A DNA stretch of 64,000 nt from the NCBI GenBank assembly GCA_030625085.1, contig DAOURK010000005.1, positions 1 through 64,000 on the forward strand, given 5' to 3'. This document shows, piece after piece, positions 40,934 through 50,082 of this stretch. How positions within the stretch are numbered: the stretch's first letter is position 1; each line of letters opens with the position of its first letter. The notes beneath the pieces are model-generated. The model saw only the letters and a list, made by a program, of their open reading frames with translations, was not told the DNA's origin and did not search any database. Position numbers and translations under genes: made by a program. Source of the DNA: Pseudomonadota bacterium (lineage in GTDB: Bacteria; SZUA-182; DTGQ01).

Positions 40934-42430
40934 ATGAAGGATAAAAATCATTTATCCAAACCATCAGATCCGGATACTTCCGGTGAAATTCGTGTCCGCT
41001 TTGCCCCTAGTCCAACGGGCTATCTCCATCTTGGTGGAGCCAGAACCGCTTTATATAATTGGCTATTTGCCAGGCACAATAGAGGAATTTTTATTTTACG
41101 AATTGAAGATACAGACAGGGAGAGAAGTGAAAGTAGGTTCCAACAGCAAATTATTGAAGATTTGCAATGGTTAGGTTTAACCTGGGATGAAGGCCCATTT
41201 TTCCAGCATGCAAGAAAAAACCTTTATATACAACATATTCATACGCTCATTCAAAATCAGAAGGCTTATTATTGTTTTTGTTCTCCCGAAGAATTAGAAA
41301 AAAAAAAAGAAGAATATGCCCTTAAGCATCTTCCTCTCCACTATGATGGACAATGTAGAAAAATTCCTCCTGAAGATGCCATAAAAAGAATTAAGGCCGG
41401 CCAAACTCCATCAATTCGCTTCCGCACGCCCGACAATGGAAAAACAGAGCTACGGGATTTAATTAGAAAAAAAATCCTGTTTGACAATCGGGAATTTGAT
41501 GATTTTATTATCGTTAGATCTGATGGGGAGCCCACGTATAACCTAACAGCCGTAGTAGATGACGCTTTAATGGGGATTACCCATGTAATTAGAGGTGATG
41601 ACCACCTTTCCAATACACCCAAACAGATTTTACTCTATCAGGCCCTGGGATTCCGTATCCCACAATTTGCTCATATCCCCATGATTATGGGACCGGACAA
41701 TACTCGATTAAGCAAACGGCATGGGGCCGATTCGGTGAGCCAATATCGTGAACTGGGGTACCTTCCTTCAGCCTTAATCAATTATCTGGCTTTACTTGGT
41801 TGGTCTTATGATGACCGCCAAACTCTTTTTCCCATCTCAGAATTGATAAAAAAATTCGATTTAAAAAAAGTGAATAAAAAAGCCTCTATCTTTGCTCCCC
41901 AAAAACTGGATTGGATAAATGGAAAATACATTCGGCAATTAGCAGAGCCTGAGTTTATTTCTCTATCCTTGCCTTTTCTCTTTAAAGCGGGCCTTCTGGA
42001 TAAGGATACACTTAAGTGTCCATCACCCACAACTATTCGAATATTATTGAGCATGCGCGAAAGATTGAAAAAATTCTGTGATCTGCCGGCTCTCACTGAA
42101 TTTTTCTTTAGGGACTCAATTAAATTATCAGAAGAGGCTAAGCAACAAATTTTTTCAAAAAAAGATAATTTTTCTTTACTCCAGGAATTATATGAGCAGT
42201 TGCAAAAAATACCTGCCTTTGAAGAAAAAACTTTAGAAATTCTTTTTCAAGATTTAATCAAAAAAAAGGGCCTTAAATTGGGAGACGTAGTTCATCCTGT
42301 CCGTGCAGCCATTACTGGGAAAACTTCCAGCCCTGGAATTTTTTTAACTATGGTTTTATTGAGCAAAGATCGAGTATTAAAACGCCTAAAAACCATTTTA
42401 CAACAATTTGAGGTTATACATCCCGATTAA
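40934..42430 (+). CDS. gltX: Glutamyl-tRNA synthetase
   Basis: RFAPSPTGYLHLGGARTALYNWL, RIEDTDRERS, LSKRHGADSV. Confidence 0.97.
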   Translation: MKDKNHLSKPSDPDTSGEIRVRFAPSPTGYLHLGGARTALYNWLFARHNRGIFILRIEDTDRERSESRFQQQIIEDLQWLGLTWDEGPFFQHARKNLYIQHIHTLIQNQKAYYCFCSPEELEKKKEEYALKHLPLHYDGQCRKIPPEDAIKRIKAGQTPSIRFRTPDNGKTELRDLIRKKILFDNREFDDFIIVRSDGEPTYNLTAVVDDALMGITHVIRGDDHLSNTPKQILLYQALGFRIPQFAHIPMIMGPDNTRLSKRHGADSVSQYRELGYLPSALINYLALLGWSYDDRQTLFPISELIKKFDLKKVNKKASIFAPQKLDWINGKYIRQLAEPEFISLSLPFLFKAGLLDKDTLKCPSPTTIRILLSMRERLKKFCDLPALTEFFFRDSIKLSEEAKQQIFSKKDNFSLLQELYEQLQKIPAFEEKTLEILFQDLIKKKGLKLGDVVHPVRAAITGKTSSPGIFLTMVLLSKDRVLKRLKTILQQFEVIHPD

Positions 42431-42521
42431 ACTTAAATACAGTGGTGTTCAGCCTCTAATTTTCATATAAAAATCTTTACAAATCAGATAATATATGGTA
42501 GGTTATTTTGATTAATTTTGC

Positions 42522-42595
42522 TGCAGGATCGGCTAATGGTAGGCCGGATGACTCTGGATCATCTAATCCAGGTTCGAATCCTGGTCCTGCAGCCA
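42522..42595 (+). tRNA. tRNA-Gln, anticodon CTG, with encoded CCA
   Basis: TGCAGGATCGGCTAATGGTAGGCCGGATGACTCTGGATCATCTAATCCAGGTTCGAATCCTGGTCCTGCAGCCA. Confidence 0.93.
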
Positions 42596-42623
42596 TTTTT
42601 ATCAAAAAATAAAATTAGAAAAC

Positions 42624-42695
42624 GGCGCTATCGTCTAGGGGTTAGGACGGGTGATTCTCAGTCATCAAACCGGGGTTCGATTCCCCGTAGCGCTA
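42624..42695 (+). tRNA. tRNA-Glu, anticodon CTC
   Basis: GGCGCTATCGTCTAGGGGTTAGGACGGGTGATTCTCAGTCATCAAACCGGGGTTCGATTCCCCGTAGCGCTA. Confidence 0.93.
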
Positions 42696-42837
42696 CTACT
42701 TATCTTGTTGAAAAACAAAGTCTTTTATACCACCCTACCCTATCAAAATTACTGTCCAAAAATTGATAAATCAATATCCAATCTTTTATTTTTTTGTCTA
42801 AATTCTTCCCCCATATTAATTAAATTACCTTATTGAA

Positions 42838-43017
42838 TCACCTTATAGAGCTATGCTTATGGCTCAGATTCCGGTTTCCCTGATAGAAGTAAGGGGATAC
42901 CTGGTTACTTTGTGTTTTCCCCTCGACCATTAAAGCATGAAACAAATCTTTTAAATCGGTTGTATGGTTGGCAAAATGTTCGCTGAAGCGATATAGAGAG
43001 GCTTTTTGTAAAGCTTC
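42838..43017 (-). pseudogene. Possible degenerate coding remnant
   Basis: Minus-strand frame open between stops for about 59 codons without an initiating ATG: EALQKASLYRFSEHFANHTTDLKDLFHALMVEGKTQSNQVSPYFYQGNRNLSHKHSSIR. Confidence 0.3.
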
Positions 43018-43339
43018 TTAGCGAAGCAAAAACGAAAAAAAATTGCCGCTGTCTGAGCGAAGGGAGTTCGGCAATTTAGCTTTGGCAGGCTTAGTAACTT
43101 AAAAAAGACGACCGTCTAGCGAAGCTAATTTTCTGTCAACCATGCCCATCTCCTCTCCTTTACAGAACAGATTTGAAGTGCATACTATATTTTATTTTTA
43201 TTTCAGCAATAAATATGCTATATTAATATATTGATTCGTTATCTTAAATATTGTTTTTTAAATGTTTTTTAAAAGTCTTTCCGACAAGATAAGGGCTGAT
43301 TGGCCCTTTGTTTTGTCATAATAAGGGGGATTATATTTT

Positions 43340-43534
43340 ATGTTTGGTATTGGTATGACTGAGTTAATTATTATTTTAGTTATCATTTTGATCATTTTTG
43401 GCGCAGGCAAATTACCGGAAATCGGAAGTGGCTTAGGTAAAGCAATCCGGAATTTTAAGGGCGCTACTTCCGGTGAACTTGAAGAAAAAATTCAAGATAA
43501 AAATGAAGAGAAAAAAAAGATCGAAGAAAAATAA
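43340..43534 (+). CDS. tatA: Sec-independent translocase TatA/E
   Basis: [42 protein letters not shown]. Confidence 0.93.
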   Translation: MFGIGMTELIIILVIILIIFGAGKLPEIGSGLGKAIRNFKGATSGELEEKIQDKNEEKKKIEEK

Positions 43535-43631
43535 TTGTAGGATAAAAATAAATTTTTTAAGCAAAACGAATGAGACTGTTTACTAACCTCTGTTATTTTT
43601 GAGAGGTCCACCTCTGGAGTTACTATTGGAC

Positions 43632-44747
43632 ATGTCAAATGGTTTATCAACGAAGGTTTATTTTATTGATATCCATTCCTCGGCCACAAAAAATATTTTC
43701 CAAAAGCTGGCATCCTTATTAGACCTTCCGGATTTAAAAGAAAAACTATGTTTGGATGACTTATTGCCTATAAAGCTGCATTTTGGGGAACCAGGCGGAT
43801 GGGGATACATAAACCCTAAATTTGTCAAATGTCTCACAGATAAAATTAAAACAGCAGGGGGAAAACCATTTTTAACTGATTCGAGTACTGTATATATAGG
43901 AGGCCGCTCAGAGGCTGTAAGTCACCTTGAAACAGCTATTTTAAATGGATTTTCTTATTCTGTTGTTGGCGCACCGATTATTATTGCAGATGGGCTAAAA
44001 GGGGAAAGTAGTTACAAGGCTGTGGTAAATCTAAAGCATTATCGCCAGGTAGAGCTCGCTTCACTGGTTCATTCAGTAAAAAGTATTATATGCCTATCTC
44101 ATTTCAAAGGACATGAGCTGACCGGTTTCGGAGGCGCTTTGAAAAATATAGGTATGGGACTTGCCTCAAAGGCGGGAAAACTTTCCATGCATTCCACGGT
44201 TTCGCCTTATATCATTAAGGATTGTCTGGGATGTGGTCAATGCTTACTCCACTGTCCGGCTAAGGCTATCTATCTCAAGGCAAATCGAGCATGGATTGAT
44301 CCTGAAAAATGTATCGGATGCGGCCAATGCATTATTACCTGCCCCCATAAAAAAATAAAAATTCGCTGGGATGAATCAGTTGAAAATGTTCAAGAAAAAA
44401 TCTGCGAGCATGTATACGGGATTACCAAGACCCTTGGTATACCAGTTCTTTATATAAATTTTATTATTAATGTCACTCCTGATTGCGACTGCTGTAATCA
44501 TTCTGATGTGCCAATTGTTCCAAATTTGGGAATTTTAGCCTCTTTAGACCCTGTAGCTATTGATCAGGCTTCAGTAGATCTTGTTAACTCCAGCGAAGGA
44601 ATTAAAGGAACCGCCTTAAAAAACAATTTTGGTAAGGGAGGAGATAAATTTCGTGGAGTACATAAAAAAGTGGACTGGACTACGCAGTTAAGCTATGGTG
44701 AATATATTAGTTTAGGGACACGTAACTATAAATTGGTCCCTTACTAA
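43632..44747 (+). CDS. DUF362-family protein with 2[4Fe-4S] ferredoxin domain
   Basis: SHFKGHELTGFGGALKNIGMGLASKAGK; CLGCGQCLLHCPAKA, CIGCGQCIITCPHK; likely start at internal ATG 43632 of ORF 43599..44747. Confidence 0.9.
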   Translation: MSNGLSTKVYFIDIHSSATKNIFQKLASLLDLPDLKEKLCLDDLLPIKLHFGEPGGWGYINPKFVKCLTDKIKTAGGKPFLTDSSTVYIGGRSEAVSHLETAILNGFSYSVVGAPIIIADGLKGESSYKAVVNLKHYRQVELASLVHSVKSIICLSHFKGHELTGFGGALKNIGMGLASKAGKLSMHSTVSPYIIKDCLGCGQCLLHCPAKAIYLKANRAWIDPEKCIGCGQCIITCPHKKIKIRWDESVENVQEKICEHVYGITKTLGIPVLYINFIINVTPDCDCCNHSDVPIVPNLGILASLDPVAIDQASVDLVNSSEGIKGTALKNNFGKGGDKFRGVHKKVDWTTQLSYGEYISLGTRNYKLVPY

Positions 44748-44781
44748 AACGAGATATAACTTCCCTCTAACAAGTAATATA

Positions 44782-44828
44782 CTCGGGCCCAGGAAAATTC
44801 TCCCTTAAGGCCCGAGATGTTTTTTTAA
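44782..44828 (+). terminator. Intrinsic terminator downstream of the DUF362 gene
   Basis: ctcgggcc-caggaaaattctcccttaa-ggcccgag followed by atgttttttt. Confidence 0.8.
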
Positions 44829-44853
44829 TATAAATTAATATCAAAACTATTTT

Positions 44854-45039
44854 TTAACTAAGAATAATTGCTTCTTCCGGACAATTATCAACGCACACCC
44901 CACATTCCACGCATTCATCTGCATCTTTAACAATCGATTTATCATCCTTCATTACTAACACGTCGTTAGGGCAATCATCAATGCAGGCCCCGCATCCCGT
45001 GCATTTTTCGGTATCAATGACTGGCGGCATTCTCTTCAC
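44854..45039 (-). CDS. 2[4Fe-4S] ferredoxin
   Basis: CTGCGACIDDCPNDVLVM .. CVECGVCVDNCPEEAI. Confidence 0.95.
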   Translation of the reverse strand: MKRMPPVIDTEKCTGCGACIDDCPNDVLVMKDDKSIVKDADECVECGVCVDNCPEEAIILS

Positions 45040-45128
45040 CTCCTTTTATATAAAGTAGTAAGTAGAGTATATATCCCGGTCGGGACTCTCCAAGACGATA
45101 TATAATTTATTCTTGTGGTTACTCTAGA

Positions 45129-45192
45129 CAAGATATTTTCATCATAGAAAAAAAAAGTCAATTCTTTTTTTTTCTATGATGAAAATATCTTG
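45129..45192. promoter_or_regulatory. Perfect 28-bp inverted repeat hairpin (8-nt loop)
   Basis: caagatattttcatcatagaaaaaaaaa-gtcaattc-tttttttttctatgatgaaaatatcttg. Confidence 0.85.
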
Positions 45193-45265
45193 AATACTTC
45201 TTAAACTGAGCCCAGAAAATATTTTATTCTCTTTTAAGATAACTATTTATATTATTTAGCAAAAA

Positions 45266-45655
45266 TCAAGATAGTTTAGGGGTTTCCTCAAGGGCTTTTT
45301 TTATAACCCGTCTTAATTCTTCTAAATGAATAGGCTTATTTAAATATTCAAATGCACCAAGGTTCATTGCCGTTAAATAGGAATTAACCTCCCCATAAGC
45401 AGTAACAATTACAACTCCAATACTCTTATTTTTCTCTCTTACCTTTTTCAAAACCTCAATGCCATCCATATCAGGCATTCGAAGATCTGTTATAATTAAA
45501 TCAAATTTATAATCCTCAGCTTCCTGTAAAGCTTTTTCTCCATCTTCAGCAATATGAACTTTATAACCTTCTTTCGTTAAAATTTTACTTAACCCCTCTC
45601 TTGAATTCTGTTCATCATCAACAACAAGCACCTTTTGACCGGCCATCTCTCTCAC
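45266..45655 (-). CDS. Single-domain response regulator (CheY-like receiver)
   Basis: KVLVVDDEQNSREGL, DLIITDLRMPDMDGIEVL, VVIVTAYG, NKPIHLEEL. Confidence 0.95.
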   Translation of the reverse strand: MREMAGQKVLVVDDEQNSREGLSKILTKEGYKVHIAEDGEKALQEAEDYKFDLIITDLRMPDMDGIEVLKKVREKNKSIGVVIVTAYGEVNSYLTAMNLGAFEYLNKPIHLEELRRVIKKALEETPKLS

Positions 45656-46102
45656 TCCTCTCCTGCCCTAATAAATAGAGGTCAATGCAAATATATCTAA
45701 TCCGTAAAAAAGATTCTTCTAAACTTTTTAAAATCCTGTTCTGGTTGTTACTCTATTTCTATTATTACTGCCAAAATTTACTATCAAAATACCTTTTTCA
45801 TGTATGACTATACCATAAAATATCAGGTGATGTCAAATAAACTCAACCGATTAATTTAGACCTTCAAAGAGTTACAACTCATTGAAGTTAATAAAATATT
45901 TTACAACGCTTAGGACCTCCTTTTGGGATACAATAGCCACCCTTAAGAATAGGCTTTTGGAATAATAAAATAAAAAAATATTAGTCAAAAACTATTTTGA
46001 AAGACATTGACAGAAAAAAATCATAAACATATACTAAGACTTACACTTTTTTTTAATTTTACACTAAAATGTATAAATTTTTATTGTAGACTTAGTAGAC
46101 CT

Positions 46103-46852
46103 ATGCAATTTTTATATAGACGAACAAAAAGTATCGGATACTTCGTTTGCCGATCTCTTAATGGCTTAGTACCTCATGGATTTAGCACAAAACTTCCATT
46201 AATGGGCGGCCGTAGCCCCCATGAAAAAATACTTCATCAAAAACAACTATTCTGTGAGGCCTTAAAAATTGATATCCACTCTTTATTGCCTCTTCAGCAA
46301 ACCCACGGTGATAAAATATTTATAGTTAAAGAGCCAATAAAACAAATAACTCCCGGCGAATATGATGGAGCTGTTACTAATTCACCTCACATTGCTTTAT
46401 CAATACTCACTGCCGATTGTTTGCCGATATTACTCTATGAGAAAAAAACAAAGATTATAGGAGGAATTCATGCCGGTTGGCGTGGGACCTCTTTAGGTAT
46501 TCTTCAAAAAGCTTTAACCTCTATAGAAAAAGATTTTAATGGTAATCTCAAAGACTGCGTGATCCTTTTGGGGCCTTCCTTGATGCCTTGTTGCTTTGAG
46601 ATCCGGGAAGATGTTTTAAAAATTCTACAAAAACGTTTATCCTTCTGGCAAACAGTTATTCATAAAGTGGATAGCCGATTATACTTCGATTTAAAATTGG
46701 CCAATATCATGCAAGCCAAAGAAATGGGTGTACCTCAAGAAAACATTCATTCCTTAAATCTTTGTACTTTCTGTAACCCGGGATGGTTTCATTCTTATCG
46801 AAGAGATAAAACCCTCAACGAAAAAATAATCTCAATAATCAGCTTAAGTTAA
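46103..46852 (+). CDS. pgeF: Polyphenol oxidase/YfiH (YlmD/PgeF) family protein
   Basis: QQTHGDKIFIV, ILTADCLPILLY, GGIHAGWRGTSLGI, LGPSLMPCCFEI; likely start at internal ATG 46103 of ORF 46007..46852. Confidence 0.88.
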   Translation: MQFLYRRTKSIGYFVCRSLNGLVPHGFSTKLPLMGGRSPHEKILHQKQLFCEALKIDIHSLLPLQQTHGDKIFIVKEPIKQITPGEYDGAVTNSPHIALSILTADCLPILLYEKKTKIIGGIHAGWRGTSLGILQKALTSIEKDFNGNLKDCVILLGPSLMPCCFEIREDVLKILQKRLSFWQTVIHKVDSRLYFDLKLANIMQAKEMGVPQENIHSLNLCTFCNPGWFHSYRRDKTLNEKIISIISLS

Positions 46853-46945
46853 TTGAGTTTTTTGTTGAAATACTATAGCTGAGAATGTATAATTTAACAA
46901 GTTTAGGAAAAATAAGAAACTGAAAAAAAAGACGAAGAGAATAGG

Positions 46946-47752
46946 ATGAAAAAAATAGGTTTTATCGGTGCAGGGAATATGGCTGAGGCCATAATTAAAG
47001 GAATTTTGAAAGCAGGCCTATATCCCCCCTCAAATATTATCCTGGCTGACATAAACCAGGATCGATTACTCGATTTACATAAAAAATATGGGCCCCAAGC
47101 AGCGAAAAACAACTCGGATTTAGTTACCCAATCTGATATAATAATTTTCGCTGTTAAACCTCAAATTATCACCAATGTCTTAAAAGAAATTGCTCCTGAG
47201 ATAAATAAACACAAACTACTCATCTCAATTGCTGCAGGCATTAAATTATCCCTATTTAAGACTCATGTGGGCGAAGATATTCGCATTATTCGTGTAATGC
47301 CTAATACACCTGCTTTAGTGCTGAAGGGGATAACTGCTATCTGTTCTGATGGAGCAACCCAGGATGATATTGAAAAGACCAAACACATTTTTTCTTCTAT
47401 CGGTAGTATAGTAATTATTAAAGAAAATCTCATGGATGTGACAACTGGTTTGAGTGGAAGCGGGCCGGCTTATGTGGCCATGATAATTGAAGCATTGACT
47501 GATGGGGGAGTTTTAATGGGACTACCAAGAGAAATATCTCAAGAACTTGCCCTGCAGACAGTCTCGGGGACAGCCCATTTATTAATGGAATCAAAAAAAC
47601 ATCCTGCTTTATTAAAAGATATGGTAAGTTCTCCAGGGGGGACAACGATTCAAGGAATTTACGCTTTGGAAAAAGGAGGACTTCGAGCAAGTTTAATGGA
47701 GGCCATCAAATTAGCCACCATTCGTTCTCAAGAATTAGGCAAAGATCATTAG
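46946..47752 (+). CDS. proC: Pyrroline-5-carboxylate reductase
   Basis: KKIGFIGAGNMAEAIIKGI, IIRVMPNTPALV, TGLSGSGPAYV, SPGGTTIQGIYALEKGGLR. Confidence 0.96.
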   Translation: MKKIGFIGAGNMAEAIIKGILKAGLYPPSNIILADINQDRLLDLHKKYGPQAAKNNSDLVTQSDIIIFAVKPQIITNVLKEIAPEINKHKLLISIAAGIKLSLFKTHVGEDIRIIRVMPNTPALVLKGITAICSDGATQDDIEKTKHIFSSIGSIVIIKENLMDVTTGLSGSGPAYVAMIIEALTDGGVLMGLPREISQELALQTVSGTAHLLMESKKHPALLKDMVSSPGGTTIQGIYALEKGGLRASLMEAIKLATIRSQELGKDH

Positions 47753-47865
47753 GGCCCATTGGGTCATCTACCATATTTTATTGTATTAACCTGTTGACTA
47801 CAGCCTTTGATGTTCAATCTTACAACTTCCTGACGAGGCAAAATTAAAGCAGTGGGAGAAAGAAT

Positions 47866-48165
47866 ATGTTCATAATTGGGCATTTAGTAGTAGCAATTGC
47901 TAAAATCATTCAACTATTTGTTAATTTATATATGTTTATTATTATTATCAGCGCCTTAATTTCCTGGCTTCATGTAGACCCTTATAACCCCTTGGTTCAA
48001 ATACTCTATCAATTAACCGAACCTGTCCTGCGTCCTATCAGAAGGTATCTTCCCCTCATGGGTAGAGGAATTGATTTCTCGCCAATTATTGTTATCGCTA
48101 TATGTATATTTATTAATAATTTTCTGGTTAGCAGTTTGATTGATATAGGCATGCAACTGAGATAA
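47866..48165 (+). CDS. yggT: YggT family integral membrane protein
   Basis: DPYNPLVQILYQLTEPVLRPIRRYLP..GIDFSPIIVI. Confidence 0.92.
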   Translation: MFIIGHLVVAIAKIIQLFVNLYMFIIIISALISWLHVDPYNPLVQILYQLTEPVLRPIRRYLPLMGRGIDFSPIIVIAICIFINNFLVSSLIDIGMQLR

Positions 48166-48186
48166 AAATCGCTTAAAGGTAAAAAA

Positions 48187-48633
48187 ATGATTACTCCATT
48201 AGAGATGAAAGAAAAGCGATTCCGAGCAGGATGGTCCGGATTTAATAAAAAAGAGGTGATTGATTTTTTGGATTTGCTTTCTTCTGAATTTCAGGTAATC
48301 TTGAAAGAAAATCGCAAATTACAACAGCAATTAGAGGAGGAAAAGGGGAAACAAAAAGAATTGCTTAAACGAGAATCACTTATTAAAAGCGTACTTGTTA
48401 ATGCTCAAGATAATTCGGGAAAAATCCGGCAGGATGCTGAGCGGGAAGCAGAGTTAATGCTTAAAGAAACCGAGTTAAAGGTAGAAAAAATGCTGGCAGA
48501 GGCTCATCAAGGGGAAAACCGAATCTTACGACAACTTGAGGACCTCAAGTCTTCATATAAGCAATTAAAGGCCAAAATGCAATCGACTTTAGAAATGTAC
48601 AGTAAATTGCTGGCAGACGATGATGTTATATGA
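48187..48633 (+). CDS. divIVA: DivIVA-domain protein
   Basis: MITPLEMKEKRFRAGWSGFNKKEVIDFLDLLSSEFQVILKENRKLQ followed by coiled coil. Confidence 0.9.
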   Translation: MITPLEMKEKRFRAGWSGFNKKEVIDFLDLLSSEFQVILKENRKLQQQLEEEKGKQKELLKRESLIKSVLVNAQDNSGKIRQDAEREAELMLKETELKVEKMLAEAHQGENRILRQLEDLKSSYKQLKAKMQSTLEMYSKLLADDDVI

Positions 48634-48947
48634 AGAAAGATGAATATTTGCCCACAAAGGGTGAAGAAAAAATCTCTCTGACAGTGCGTATTCAACCAAA
48701 TGCATCAAAAAATGAAGTTTTAGGTATGGTCAACGAAATGGTAAAAATAAAAATTACTGCTCCTCCTGTTGATAATAAAGCCAATAAAGAGTGCCTTAAA
48801 TTCCTCTCTAAAATATTGGATATTCCTAAATCAAAACTTCATATTCTCAAAGGGCAAAAAACTCGCTCCAAAATAATTCAGATATCAGGAATTAACCCTG
48901 ATCTTTGCCGCCAGCGGCTAATACAAGAAACACGAGAAAAAAAATAA
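48630..48947 (+). CDS. yggU: DUF167 (YggU) family protein
   Basis: VRIQPNASKNEVLG, ITAPPVDNKANKECLKFLSKILDIPKSKLHILKGQKTRSKII. Confidence 0.92.
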   Translation: MKKDEYLPTKGEEKISLTVRIQPNASKNEVLGMVNEMVKIKITAPPVDNKANKECLKFLSKILDIPKSKLHILKGQKTRSKIIQISGINPDLCRQRLIQETREKK

Positions 48948-48989
48948 AGGTGGTATCTTTTTCCCATATAGAAAAAAATTAGAGGTAAT

Positions 48990-50069
48990 ATGAGGATGAA
49001 TCAAACCAATCTGGTTGCTGTCATTTTGGCTGCAGGTCAAAGTACCCGGATGAAATCTAAAATTAGTAAAATGTTACACCCCGTTTGTGGACGACCGATT
49101 ATCAGGTATGTAGTAGATCTGGTCGAAGCCTTGCAGGCTCAACAAACAATAATGGTGGTAGGATATCAGGCGGAAAAAATTAAAAAAGAATTCTCTCAAA
49201 GATCTATCGAATTTATTATCCAAAAAGAACAACTGGGAACAGCTCATGCAGTATCACAAACCAAGGAGGCCTTGTCTCATTTTTCCGGTACTGTGCTCGT
49301 TTTAAATGGAGATGTCCCACTTCTTACCTTAGAAGAAATAAAGAAACTGATTGATTTACATCATACATCACAGGCTGCTGCCACTATCTTAAGTGCTGAT
49401 ATACCAGAGCCTTTCGGGTATGGCCGTATCTTGCGAGACGAACCCGGATACGTTTTAGAAATTGTTGAAGAAAAGGATGCCTCAGAAGAGCAAAAAAAAA
49501 TCAAAGAAATTAATACTGGCACCTATTGTTTCGAATCTCGATTTTTATATAATACCTTAGGTAAAGTAAACAATCAAAATGTTAAAAAAGAATATTATTT
49601 AACAGATTTAATCGCTCTTTTACGTCAACAAGGAGAGTTGGTTCAAGCCCTAAAAGTTTCAGATTTCCGGACTGCTCTGGGGATTAATACCAGAGTGGAC
49701 TTGGCTGAGGTAAATCGAATTATGAGGTACAGATTAGTAACCCAATTGATGTTAGAAGGAGTTACCTTTATAGATCCAAATAATACCTACATTGATTTTG
49801 ATGTAAAAATAGGTCAGGATACAATTATCGGACCAGGGTCTATGATTGAGGGCGCCTCTTTTATTGGAGCAGAATGTTATATTGGTCCCTTTTCTCAGAT
49901 TATCAATTCCACTTTAGATGATCGTGTATATATACAAGGAGGATGCTTTATATCAAACAGTCACCTTCCAACAGGATTGCAAGTAGCTGCCTTGCGGCAA
50001 ATAGACCAAAGGCAACAGAATGAGCAGACTATCAGTTACAAAAATAAAAAAACTTATATCATAAAATAA
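48990..50069 (+). CDS. GlmU-like UDP-GlcNAc pyrophosphorylase lacking the full C-terminal acetyltransferase domain
   Basis: AVILAAGQSTRMKSKISKMLHPVCGRPII, EQLGTAHAV, LNGDVPLL, INTGTYCF, GINTRVDLAEVNRIMR; short left-handed beta-helix, 359 aa. Confidence 0.88.
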   Translation: MRMNQTNLVAVILAAGQSTRMKSKISKMLHPVCGRPIIRYVVDLVEALQAQQTIMVVGYQAEKIKKEFSQRSIEFIIQKEQLGTAHAVSQTKEALSHFSGTVLVLNGDVPLLTLEEIKKLIDLHHTSQAAATILSADIPEPFGYGRILRDEPGYVLEIVEEKDASEEQKKIKEINTGTYCFESRFLYNTLGKVNNQNVKKEYYLTDLIALLRQQGELVQALKVSDFRTALGINTRVDLAEVNRIMRYRLVTQLMLEGVTFIDPNNTYIDFDVKIGQDTIIGPGSMIEGASFIGAECYIGPFSQIINSTLDDRVYIQGGCFISNSHLPTGLQVAALRQIDQRQQNEQTISYKNKKTYIIK

Positions 50070-50082
50070 TTGAGAAGAGTAT

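Noticed and set aside
42518-42766. 82-aa plus-strand ORF
   Set aside because: It reads through tRNA-Gln and tRNA-Glu; the tRNA cloverleaves explain the sequence.
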